50,882 nt of DNA, taken from Prosthecobacter debontii (lineage in GTDB: Bacteria; Verrucomicrobiota; Verrucomicrobiia; Verrucomicrobiales; Akkermansiaceae). Under the pieces are notes generated by a model, which saw only the letters and a list, made by a program, of their open reading frames with translations, searched no databases and was not told where the DNA came from. Each line of letters opens with the position of its first letter. The first letter of the stretch is position 1. The stretch lies in assembly GCA_945870855.1 (NCBI GenBank), contig CAMBTP010000018.1, positions 1 to 50,882 of the forward strand, read 5' to 3'. Shown piece after piece: positions 1-7,710 of the stretch. The position numbers and the translations under genes are program-made.

Positions 1-27
1 TAGACAAATTCGGTCTGGCGTTTTCCC

Positions 28-61
28 GCTTTTCCAGTGGGTTGCAACCCACTGGAAAAGC
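28..61. repeat. Perfect 34-bp palindrome
   Basis: The two 17-bp arms are exact reverse complements, with GTTGCAAC at the centre and GCTTTTCC/GGAAAAGC at the ends. No run of T follows on either strand, so an intrinsic terminator is less likely than a REP-like dispersed palindrome or a protein-binding dyad. No gene is visible to its left in the window. Confidence 0.8.
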
Positions 62-289
62 CCTTGCGGTTCCTCCTGAGAAAAGTGGAAGCCCTCCTCA
101 AAAGCGAGCGAAACTCTGACACGGATTCAAGAAGCAAGGCATACAATTAGGAGGGCGGGGAAATGGGATTGTTTTAGTTTTTATGGGGATTGGTTTGTTT
201 GGTTTGTTTGGTTTGGTTTTTACGAGCGCGTGATGGATGGATTTTGCGGGCCGCGCCTTACCGCAAGACTCTATTTTGGGGTCATATTT

Positions 290-570
290 TGGGGTCAGGT
301 TGCTCATCGTAACATAATTTTCTCGTCTTGTCTGCACTTTGATTTATTCGTTATTCTTCCGATATTCTCGAAGTAAAAGATCTGTCCAAGTGGATTCTAT
401 TGATTTGAGGAACGAGATGTTTATACCTGATTAATTGGTAGGTGTGCAACACTCCGCTTGTAACAAAAACAGCGACAACTTCCATGTGCTTCATCGCAAC
501 AAAATTGCGTAAAATGCGTTAATGAATTAACAGACCTGAAAGAAATGTTACGATGAAGCACCTGACCCCA
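290..570. mobile_element. MITE-like element with 26-bp terminal inverted repeats
   Basis: The ends at 290-315 and 545-570 are inverted repeats matching at 23 of 26 positions. Both start TGGGGTCAGGT and end CATCGTAACAT, and the mismatch is a shifted TGC/GCT block. The interior is AT-rich and holds no convincing gene. The outer part of the left end is duplicated: the 13-mer TATTTTGGGGTCA occurs at 272-284 and again at 285-297. GGGGTCAGG-type ends are, from memory, common around REP-associated (Y1) transposases, but none is encoded here, so this would be a non-autonomous copy or a transposase-less remnant. The flanking 98-250 stretch, with GTTTGGTTTG-like runs, shows no recognisable gene. Confidence 0.65.
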
Positions 571-647
571 GAAAAAAGAGATGTGGTTGGGGTGAACTTT
601 TGTAGCAACGTCAAAGTGATGGTGCGGTGGCTTATTGCCCTGCTGGA

Positions 648-1907
648 TCAATCGGCTGTCTTCTCCATCAAGCTCAGCATTCTCTCCGCACGCTTGGTGA
701 CGATCTCACGGACCGTTGTGTCCCTTAACTCGGGCAGCACTTGCGGTTCGCCGGTCGCATCCAGAATTTGCCTACACACGGTCTTAATTCGTTCGCGAGC
801 CATCGGCCATCCGAGTTTTGCTATGCCGCAAAGTTGCTTGAAGTGATCCGGGGAAACCTCCGCCAGCGACGCGGCACTACCAATTTTCATTGAGAGCGAG
901 GTCGAAAGCTCCGGCCAAGCCATTGTGCAAACCTGATCGTAGAGCGGTGCCATTCTGCGGGTGTCTTGGGTGTAGATAAACGAGTGGTTCTTTCCATGGG
1001 CATCGGCATTGCCCGTCACCGCCGAGAAGATCACCGCATCAAGCATGTGCCTGATGTCCAGCACCGGTGTGGTGGACCAATCACGGATCATCTGAAAGCA
1101 TTCGCGTAGCGACGGCCCTCCTTCCTGCTGGTATTTGCGTGATGATGGATAACCAAGGGCTTGGCAGAAATCCTCCTGATGCAGACGCCGGACGATCTCG
1201 CCGGAAGCCCCTTGTACCCGGTCGTATCGTTTGCTGATCAGACATGACACATTACCAATTCGCTCTGCCCATGCTTCGGCGGTGTCCAGTCCAATGCGGC
1301 GGGCGAGCGCCATGCACCATGCCTCGTTTTCGGCGAGACCGGGAAAACGTAGTGGCTCGGGTTTGATGATGTGGGTGCTGGGGGTGTCTCCCAGCGGCAA
1401 TGCCAAGCGGGTTGCACCGCCGAACGTGGAATCGATCACCACCGGCAATTTGATCTGTGCTCCTGCGAGTGAAAGTCGCAGGCCCTGCTCCCCGGCAAGC
1501 AACGGTTGATGGGGGAGTCGATCCATGATCTCGATGACCTCCCCCTCGCTGAGCCAACGCACTCCGCTATCGGACGGTGCCCGCCCTTCCATTTCCTCAG
1601 GCACAAGCGCGATCGCCCCCGCGCATTCACCGCCGATCCTCTCCAGCATCGCAAAATCGTTGTTCGCGCTGATGCCCAAGTTTCTGGCGATCTGATCCCG
1701 CGAGTCGGCTTCCGGAAGCAAACCGCCAAAGAAGACATTTACCCGTTGACCAACAAAAGGCTCGGCTTGCAGCGGCAACTGGCGAGACAACGGCAACGCA
1801 CCCGTATCCGCCAACCAAGCTTCGTCATACTGAAACACCAATTGTTGGCCGTCATCGCCGAGCATACCGACCCGCTTCCCATGCAAGTGAACAATCAATG
1901 GATTCAT
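648..1907 (-). CDS. hipA: HipA-family serine/threonine kinase toxin
   Basis: This 419-residue protein is close to the length of E. coli HipA (440). The N-terminal HipA domain (about 1-105) is followed by the kinase core. SLAGAQIK at 146-153 matches the loop carrying the autophosphorylated serine (S146). THIIK places the ATP-binding lysine at K182. GNADAHGKN at 299-307 holds the catalytic aspartate D302, and LYDQ places the metal-binding aspartate at D324. All key residues are present, so an active kinase is expected. In known systems HipA phosphorylates aminoacyl-tRNA synthetases and halts translation. Its start overlaps the end of the HTH gene by 4 bp (ATGA), giving an antitoxin-first bicistron. 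Confidence 0.95.
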   Translation of the reverse strand: MNPLIVHLHGKRVGMLGDDGQQLVFQYDEAWLADTGALPLSRQLPLQAEPFVGQRVNVFFGGLLPEADSRDQIARNLGISANNDFAMLERIGGECAGAIALVPEEMEGRAPSDSGVRWLSEGEVIEIMDRLPHQPLLAGEQGLRLSLAGAQIKLPVVIDSTFGGATRLALPLGDTPSTHIIKPEPLRFPGLAENEAWCMALARRIGLDTAEAWAERIGNVSCLISKRYDRVQGASGEIVRRLHQEDFCQALGYPSSRKYQQEGGPSLRECFQMIRDWSTTPVLDIRHMLDAVIFSAVTGNADAHGKNHSFIYTQDTRRMAPLYDQVCTMAWPELSTSLSMKIGSAASLAEVSPDHFKQLCGIAKLGWPMARERIKTVCRQILDATGEPQVLPELRDTTVREIVTKRAERMLSLMEKTAD

Positions 1908-2113
1908 GGCTCTCCAATTTCCAGTTTCAAACCCAGTGCGCGGACAATCTCCAAGGCTTTACCCAGTTGGCAGGTCGGCTTGCCCTTTTCCAAATCAATT
2001 ATGAACCGCAACCCGGTTCCCGACGTCATGGCCAAATCTCTCTGAGTCACCTTCAAGTGGCGTCTCTGCTGGCGAATCGCCTGGCCAAGGCTCTGTGCAT
2101 CCTGAATCTTCAT
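1904..2113 (-). CDS. hipB: HipB-like XRE antitoxin
   Basis: This 69-residue protein has one XRE helix-turn-helix (about 8-60: IRQQRRHLKVTQRDLA, then GKPTCQLGKALEIVRALG). It ends in the short hydrophobic tail LKLEIGEP usual for HipB-type partners. It should bind HipA and repress the operon. The start is supported by AGGA six bases before ATG on the minus strand. Translation is coupled to hipA through the ATGA overlap. Three similar dyads lie upstream, one of them over the ribosome-binding site. Confidence 0.9.
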   Translation of the reverse strand: MKIQDAQSLGQAIRQQRRHLKVTQRDLAMTSGTGLRFIIDLEKGKPTCQLGKALEIVRALGLKLEIGEP

Positions 2114-2115
2114 GG

Positions 2116-2228
2116 TTCCTGAGCGGGAATATCCTTACTAAATTAGCATCGATCAAGCAGAAAGTTCCCGATCAGTAATTATTCGAAGATTTCCGAAGGT
2201 GATACATAATAAAACTCCCGAACGGTAA
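2116..2228 (-). promoter_or_regulatory. Three operator-like dyads upstream of hipBA
   Basis: Three 14-bp imperfect dyads lie at 2116-2129 (TTCC-N6-GGAA), 2165-2178 (TTCC-N6-GTAA) and 2215-2228 (CTCC-N6-GTAA). Their starts are 49 and 50 bp apart, close to five helical turns. E. coli HipB binds several TATCC-N8-GGATA sites that loop the promoter, so these are reasonable HipB operators. The first covers the ribosome-binding region of hipB. The AT-rich stretch between the first two is the likely promoter. Confidence 0.5.
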
Positions 2229-2424
2229 CTTTTTAAGATCGCTCCGACTCCACCCCCAGGAAAACGATGCTCTCGCGGCATTCCTCGCTAGGCGCTGGGC
2301 TTTCCCTATCGCCACCACTCGGATGATTGCGGAAGGAGCTTCAAACAACGTAAGGGCGGCGATGGCGGATCTGGAGATGTGGATGGGGTGAACAGCATCT
2401 ATTTCGGGGCGAGCCACGCCGAGT

Positions 2425-2504
2425 CTGACTGGAACCGCCCTATACGGAGCCTTACGCAGGGTGGTGTGGGACTCGGGAGCTAATCACTCCCGAGGACCCG
2501 ATTC
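2425..2504 (+). mobile_element. Group II intron 3' end relic (domains V-VI), copy A
   Basis: This 80-nt segment is identical in length to 45213-45292 and matches at 72 of 80 positions. It folds as a domain V-like hairpin (ACCGCCCT... paired with AGGGTGGT, containing a CGC triad and a 2-nt bulge on the 3' strand), then a domain VI-like hairpin CTCGGGAG/CTCCCGAG around CTAATCA, ending GACCCGATT. A CGC triad is typical of group IIC introns. No reverse transcriptase or 5' half is present, and the upper domain V stem has mismatches that copy B lacks, so this copy is decayed. It lies 8 bp from the 3' end of the convergent gene at 2513-2836. Confidence 0.65.
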
Positions 2505-2512
2505 GGGTTCCA

Positions 2513-2836
2513 TTATTCGTAGCGGCTATTCAGGTCAAGTGTGCTGTCGGCAATATCAATAAGAATAGAAATACCTTCATAAATTATACGTCCAATAATG
2601 TATATTACAGCACTTATTAAAGTTGATGCGAGTAATGACACAATAGCTAAAATACTGTTAAATTCTCTGAAATACAAAGCTCCAATTAGACCGATCCCGA
2701 AATTGACTATCGCGAGCAGAAGCAAAAGATTAGATAAGAAGGAAATCAACCCGCGGAGAACGGGGTAAGATGTTTGATTCGCTACGCGCTCTAGATAAGT
2801 TTCTTTTTTCGCGTTTAATGTTAATTTTGGCTTCAT
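2513..2836 (-). CDS. Small membrane protein, possible orphan cassette gene
   Basis: This 107-residue protein of unknown family has a basic N-terminus (MKPKLTLNAKK) and two strongly hydrophobic segments (about 28-55 and 61-85), so it is an inner-membrane protein. Base composition is clearly more AT-rich than its neighbours, which suggests transfer. Its stop codon lies 8 bp from a group II intron 3' end on the opposite strand. That is the same arrangement as the antitoxin gene at 45204-45545 at the edge of the integron array, so it may be a stranded gene cassette. I do not recognise a function. Confidence 0.55.
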   Translation of the reverse strand: MKPKLTLNAKKETYLERVANQTSYPVLRGLISFLSNLLLLLAIVNFGIGLIGALYFREFNSILAIVSLLASTLISAVIYIIGRIIYEGISILIDIADSTLDLNSRYE

Positions 2837-3008
2837 GATTATTTTTAGTATTATTTTTCATAGCGAACAGGATTTCTCGGTATTCCCCATCTTTGTGATA
2901 TCCGACATGTAAGTCTTGCCGCAGGAAAGGGGGGAATCGTTGGGATATCAAGGTTTTTCCCCGGGAAGGGTGAGTATATCAGGCGGGTGGAGGGGTTGGC
3001 GGGAGGAG

Positions 3009-5090
3009 CTAGAGGCGAGTCCGGTTCCTGGGCTTTGCGGTGCGGATTTTTGTGGTGATTGCCTCGGCCAGCGTTTGCAGGCGGCTTTCGCCGGAGGCTG
3101 GCGGGGGATCGGGGTCGAAGCGGATGCGCTGGTGGATTTCGAGGGCTTCGTTGAGTTCCGGCTCGGGGACGCAGTTTCCGGCGAGTCCGCGCAGCCAAGC
3201 GGGTAGGGTGACGCCGGGTGGGCGCGGGCCGAGGATGCGGCGCGCGTGTTTTTCCAAAAGATGGATGGGGGTGAGGCGCTCCGGTGGGATGGGGTTTCCA
3301 GCCGTGTCCTTGGCAACGACGAGTTTCGATTTCCATAGCCTGCGCCCGACGAAAGTGAGCGTGCCAAGGCCGATCACCCACATCACAAGGGTCGCGCCGA
3401 GGCGATTTGCGGGGCGGTTCCGCCAGAGGAAGAAATCTTCTTTGAAACGCTGGTAGGCATCGGCGAGCCAGCGGGAATCGGTGGCACCTTGTGTCTCAGT
3501 GTTGAGCCAGTTCGGAGGCGTGGGATCGAAGTCGATCCACAAGCGCTTGCTTTCGTCCCAGACGCGCGTCCATGCGTGGCCGTGAGTGCCGCGGATAATG
3601 AATTCATCGCGTTTCATATCCTTCTCCATCACCGAGAAGCCGACGCAGTAGCGCGCTGGAACATAGGCCGCGCGTAGTAGGAGTGCGGCGGCGGTGGCGA
3701 AATACTCGCAGTGCCCTTGCTTTGAGGTGGTGAGGAAAATAGAGATGGCGGTTGGCTTGCCGTAAGCCGCGCGGCCAATCGTGAGGTAGCGTGTGTAGGT
3801 GAACTCATCGATGAACCATGTTTGGATGCGAGCCATCTTCTCAGCAGTAGTTGGCAGATCACCGAGTCCCAATTCAGCGACGACCTTCTCCAGCGTTTTG
3901 TATTCCAGCGTGTTGATCTTCAAATCATGTTCCGGCAACGGCGGCTTATCAGGCACGGCGTTATCTTGCCAGTAAACAAGGCCGTCGATGATGGATCGTT
4001 TGGGGAAAATCCGCACGGTACCCAGCGGGTTCGATTCGATGCCGTCGAGATCGAATTGCTCCAGGCGGGAAGTATCGCCGGGTAAGGGTATTGGATCCTC
4101 GGGAAGGATTGCTCCGCGAAGGCGGAAAGAAGGAATTTTTCTTTGGAGATCATTCTCATTCATATCTGCCCTCAGCGGGTAAATGGGTTGATCCGGTTTG
4201 AGTTCTTCGGGTGCAAGGATGGTAAAGAAGTCGTCATCCTTAATGTTTTCAGTTGGGGATTCCGGCAGTTCCATTCTCCATGAAATATGTTTGTAGCTGT
4301 TGTATGTGGCGAGCCGCAGGAGACGAGGCGCCCTATCTCCTTTTGTCATCTTTAGCCTCCATAACATTTCGGGGGATTGCTTGATTTTCCCGAGTGATCC
4401 AATGCTGGTTTTGTTTACAGTCAGATCGGTGCTGGGGAAGCCACCGTCGAAGGAGCGGTTTGTCACCCAGTCATGGAGTTTGCTCATCCCGATTTGACCG
4501 CCGTAACCGTTGAGGCCTGCCACAAGCAGGATCAAGACGAGAGCAAAGGGGCGGGCTTTCACACGGGAGAAAACCAGCCAGCCGCCTAGGATCACTAGGC
4601 CGGGCAGGAAAATCCATGTGTTTGCGTTGCGACCGAGACTGGAGGCGACGAGAAGCACCACGAAGAAGGGGTTTCCGAAATTGAAGTGGATCACTGCATC
4701 GCCGAGGCCGAGGCGGTGGTTGCGCTGGCGGTGGAGTTCACTGAAAAAGGAGAGGCTATTGAGCGCCATGTGATCGTGCAGGCCATAGCTTTGCACAAAC
4801 TGGAGCGGTAACAGTAGCATGGGCAGCCAGACCATGAGCTTTGGCAGGGCGGAATATCGATCGCCGTCCAGCCAGATGAGGACGCCGGTGATGACGGTGA
4901 GAAAAATGCTAATCCGCCACGCGCGGGAGCTGGCCAAATGATTGAAGTCCCAGCGGAAACGTATCCAGTGCGAGCCTTCAAGGATAAGTGCAGAGATCAG
5001 GCCCATGAGCGCATTGCCGCTCATCGCTCCCCAGAAAAGCAGGGAAGTGCCGAGAAGGAGGCGGGGAGGAGGCTGGACTGCGGGAGGCAT
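3009..5090 (-). CDS. TgpA-like membrane transglutaminase
   Basis: This 693-residue protein has a multi-spanning N-terminal part (about 10-205), an extracytoplasmic transglutaminase core and one membrane segment near 570-590, followed by a cytoplasmic tail. The papain-like triad is visible: C461 in GHCEYFATAAALLLRA, H505 in HGHAWTRVW and the aspartate of WIDFDPTPP near 520. This is the DUF3488/transglutaminase/DUF4129 arrangement. Substrates in this family are largely unknown. It is the last gene of a moxR-DUF58-transglutaminase operon. The ATG directly abuts an array of 7-bp repeats, with no Shine-Dalgarno sequence. Confidence 0.9.
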   Translation of the reverse strand: MPPAVQPPPRLLLGTSLLFWGAMSGNALMGLISALILEGSHWIRFRWDFNHLASSRAWRISIFLTVITGVLIWLDGDRYSALPKLMVWLPMLLLPLQFVQSYGLHDHMALNSLSFFSELHRQRNHRLGLGDAVIHFNFGNPFFVVLLVASSLGRNANTWIFLPGLVILGGWLVFSRVKARPFALVLILLVAGLNGYGGQIGMSKLHDWVTNRSFDGGFPSTDLTVNKTSIGSLGKIKQSPEMLWRLKMTKGDRAPRLLRLATYNSYKHISWRMELPESPTENIKDDDFFTILAPEELKPDQPIYPLRADMNENDLQRKIPSFRLRGAILPEDPIPLPGDTSRLEQFDLDGIESNPLGTVRIFPKRSIIDGLVYWQDNAVPDKPPLPEHDLKINTLEYKTLEKVVAELGLGDLPTTAEKMARIQTWFIDEFTYTRYLTIGRAAYGKPTAISIFLTTSKQGHCEYFATAAALLLRAAYVPARYCVGFSVMEKDMKRDEFIIRGTHGHAWTRVWDESKRLWIDFDPTPPNWLNTETQGATDSRWLADAYQRFKEDFFLWRNRPANRLGATLVMWVIGLGTLTFVGRRLWKSKLVVAKDTAGNPIPPERLTPIHLLEKHARRILGPRPPGVTLPAWLRGLAGNCVPEPELNEALEIHQRIRFDPDPPPASGESRLQTLAEAITTKIRTAKPRNRTRL

Positions 5091-5146
5091 GGAGATTGGA
5101 GATTGGAGATTGAATATTGAATATTGGAGATTGAATATTGGAGATT
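5091..5146 (-). repeat. Eight tandem 7-bp repeats (GGAGATT/GAATATT)
   Basis: Eight exact heptads run from the base after the transglutaminase start codon: GGAGATT three times, GAATATT twice, then GGAGATT, GAATATT and GGAGATT. The array fills most of the gap between two operon genes. It resembles the heptameric STRR repeats described in cyanobacteria in organisation, not in sequence. Confidence 0.9.
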
Positions 5147-5153
5147 CGTTATA

Positions 5154-6506
5154 TTAGGTCGCAGCGGAAAGTCTTGTTGGCAGGCGTAGGAGATCGCGGG
5201 CGATTTCTCCGCATTGTAGCCAGTGGCCGATTACGGCTGGCGGTGCGGTGCCGTTTCCGACGACGAGCGGCACGCAGGGGATGGCGGCTTTGAGTAGGGA
5301 TTTCACGAAATCCTCACGGCTGCTGTCCCAGCCGTTTAGGACGAGCAGGCAGGAGGTCATTTTTGCGCGGTGGCGGATCACTGTCTGCGCGAGAAGATCG
5401 AGCTGCCCCCTGCGTTCGATCTCCACTCCGGCGAGGACTTCGAGAAGTTTCTCGGTTCGATCCATGCCGCGCCCCGCCGTGACCGTGTGTGCTTCGCCCG
5501 CGATGAACATCAGATCGAGCAGTGACTCGCTGCGCTCCAAACCGACGATGAACGACGCGGCGACAGAAACCATTTCCTCAAACACGGCGGAGTCCGAGGA
5601 GCCAGGAAAGGTGTCGAGCACGAGGGCATAGCGCGGGAAAAAATTGTCCTCCAGTTCCTTCACCATCGGACGGCCGGTGTGCGCCCAGCTTTTCCAATGG
5701 ATTTGCCGGAGGGGATCGCCGGGGCGGTATTCGCGTAGTCCGACGAACTCGCCTGCGCTGCCGATTGCGTTGCTCGTCTCCTCACCGCCGATGCGGAACG
5801 TGGCCGAGCCGGGCATGTGAAACGACGGCAGCCGGAAACGTTTCGGCAGCACCACAAGCCGCGCGGGCGTGGACTTAGTGCGTGAGCATTTTTGGAAAAA
5901 ACCGAGTGGATCGGGTAGTAGCACGCGGACATCACCCATCGGGATCACACCTCGCCGGGCGGGCGTAAGCTCCATGGAAATGCGGCGGCTCTCACCGGGC
6001 GCGAGGCTCAGGGTTTCGCGCGATTCCCTAGAGGTGAAGCCACCATTTCGTGTGATGAGCCACTGCCAGCGGTAGTAAATCATTTTGCGGTCGAAGAAAT
6101 TCCGCTCCTCCTCGCCCGGCTCCGGCGTGCCTGCGAACTCAGTAAACGAAGGCCGTGGATCGGGAGGCGTCTGGGTGATGCGTGCGTTTCGCAGTTTGCG
6201 TTTCCCAATATTTTCAACTCGCACTGCGTAACGCAAAGTCTCTCCCGCTGTTGCGTGGCGCGGCAGTTCCATTGCTGCGGAAAGCTTAGCCCGCCGGAAC
6301 AAGACCCATGTGAAGCTCATCATCACCAGTCCGAGCGAGAAACAGAAAATCTGGAAAATAGGATCTTCGGGTTGCCCCACACTCAGGAAACTCCCCAGCG
6401 AAGCCACCAGCAACGCCCCCACGCCGGCAGGCTGTATCCTCCGCCTGAACCAGTGCTGGAAGGACGCGCCTTGGTGGTACAGAAGATGTAAAATTTTAAA
6501 TCTCAA
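5154..6506 (-). CDS. DUF58 domain protein
   Basis: This 450-residue protein has two adjacent membrane segments near 28-70, an extracytoplasmic beta-rich stretch, and the DUF58 core with the signature VGLREYRPGDPLRQIHWKSWAHTGRPMVKELE near 255-290. A von Willebrand A-like fold follows (YALVLDTFPGS). DUF58 proteins are encoded beside MoxR ATPases and are thought to act with them as a chaperone/MIDAS pair. The longest reading starts with TTG at 6504-6506, inside a 35-bp heptad element. A later GTG near residue 29 is the only other good start, so the N-terminus is uncertain. Confidence 0.88.
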   Translation of the reverse strand: MRFKILHLLYHQGASFQHWFRRRIQPAGVGALLVASLGSFLSVGQPEDPIFQIFCFSLGLVMMSFTWVLFRRAKLSAAMELPRHATAGETLRYAVRVENIGKRKLRNARITQTPPDPRPSFTEFAGTPEPGEEERNFFDRKMIYYRWQWLITRNGGFTSRESRETLSLAPGESRRISMELTPARRGVIPMGDVRVLLPDPLGFFQKCSRTKSTPARLVVLPKRFRLPSFHMPGSATFRIGGEETSNAIGSAGEFVGLREYRPGDPLRQIHWKSWAHTGRPMVKELEDNFFPRYALVLDTFPGSSDSAVFEEMVSVAASFIVGLERSESLLDLMFIAGEAHTVTAGRGMDRTEKLLEVLAGVEIERRGQLDLLAQTVIRHRAKMTSCLLVLNGWDSSREDFVKSLLKAAIPCVPLVVGNGTAPPAVIGHWLQCGEIARDLLRLPTRLSAAT

Positions 6507-6525
6507 ACTTTAAACCTTAAGGAAG
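6491..6525 (-). repeat. 35-bp heptad element (moxR/DUF58 junction)
   Basis: Five 7-bp units on the plus strand: AAATTTT, AAATCTC, AAACTTT, AAACCTT and AAGGAAG. It lies between the moxR stop and the DUF58 reading frame, and the DUF58 TTG start overlaps its second and third units. It has the same length and the same orientation to the downstream gene as the copies at 11730, 12011, 13599, 16619, 23519, 24523, 25104 and 40646. Confidence 0.85.
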
Positions 6526-6556
6526 AGGAGATTCACCTGCGAGTTACGTTGATTCG

Positions 6557-7492
6557 TTAGACGGGAACGGGGACTTTGGCGACTAGGTCGCGGACGATTT
6601 GGCGGGCGTCCATACCGGAGTATTTTGATTCCGGGGCGAGCACGAGGCGGTGTGCGATCACATCTTCAGCGACGGATTGAATCACCTCCGGCACGACGAA
6701 CTCGCGGCCTTCGAATAGTGAGATGGCCTGCGATATTTTCATCAATGCAAGCGATGCGCGCGGGCTGGCGGCGAGCTGGATCTCGGGTATGCCGCGTGTC
6801 GCCGCGACGAGCGATACCGCGTAGTGCCGCAACTCATCGCTGAATCGGATCTGTCGGGAGGCGGCGGAAATCTGAAGTATCTCATCGCGCGTCAGCACCG
6901 GCTGCATGGCATCAATCGGATGGCTTTCGCGCTGGTCGGCGAGGATCATCGCCTCCTCCGCCGCGTTCACGTAGCCGAGCTTACACTGCATTGCGAAGCG
7001 ATCCATCTGCGCCTCGGGCAGGGGATAGGTGCCGCGGAACTCGACTGGATTCTGCGTCGCAATTACAAAGAAAATGCCGTCGAGATCGTAGCGGTTTCCC
7101 TCCACGGTCACTTGCCGCTCGCCCATCGCCTCTAACAGGGCGCTCTGCGTGCGAGGGGAGGCTCGGTTTATCTCATCCGCCAGTAGAATATCGGTGAACA
7201 CCGGACCCTTGTGGAAACGAAATTCTTGCGTGCGAGGATCGAGCACCGAGACGCCTAAAATATCAGAGGGCAGTAGATCAGGAGTGAACTGCACCCGCTT
7301 GAACTCCGCGCCACCCACCGATTTTGCGATCGCCTTTGCCAGCGTCGTTTTCCCGGTGCCGGGGAAATCCTCCAGCAGCACGTGACCGCCAGAAAAAAGA
7401 CATGCGAGAACCCTTCGCACGGTCGCCTCCTGCCCTCTCACCACCGCGTTCACCGCCTGCTCCAACCGATTCGCCCATTCCGTTTCTATCAT
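6557..7492 (-). CDS. moxR: MoxR-family AAA+ ATPase
   Basis: This 311-residue protein has the usual MoxR length. Walker A is FPGTGKTT (about 44-51), Walker B is LLADEINRASPRTQSALLEAM (about 104-124), and sensor 1 is FVIATQNPVEFRGTYPLPEAQMDRF. MoxR ATPases act as chaperones for partner von Willebrand A proteins, here the downstream DUF58 protein. It is the first gene of the moxR-DUF58-transglutaminase operon and has no heptad element before its start, unlike the two genes after it. It is divergent from dnaB, so promoters for both should lie in 7493-7710. Confidence 0.95.
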   Translation of the reverse strand: MIETEWANRLEQAVNAVVRGQEATVRRVLACLFSGGHVLLEDFPGTGKTTLAKAIAKSVGGAEFKRVQFTPDLLPSDILGVSVLDPRTQEFRFHKGPVFTDILLADEINRASPRTQSALLEAMGERQVTVEGNRYDLDGIFFVIATQNPVEFRGTYPLPEAQMDRFAMQCKLGYVNAAEEAMILADQRESHPIDAMQPVLTRDEILQISAASRQIRFSDELRHYAVSLVAATRGIPEIQLAASPRASLALMKISQAISLFEGREFVVPEVIQSVAEDVIAHRLVLAPESKYSGMDARQIVRDLVAKVPVPV

Positions 7493-7710
7493 ATTCTTGC
7501 GCCTATACTGGATGTGGTCGCGTTGGTTTCAATGAGGAAAAAATCAGGAAACCTTTTTCTGACGATGGAGAGCGAGGCCTCCGCGAACCTATGTAGGATA
7601 AAGCGTAAGCTGCGAAAATGGCAGTTGTTCACATTTGTTCCGGACGATTTTCCGCCGATCTCAGGTTAGAAATCGCCAAGCCGCCTGCTTCAATTAATAG
7701 TATCCCACCT

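Noticed and set aside
2172..2417. 81-codon open frame on the minus strand upstream of hipBA
   Set aside because: It overlaps the operator-like dyads, has no family-like motif and no sensible start context. The stretch 2229-2424 shows no recognisable gene.
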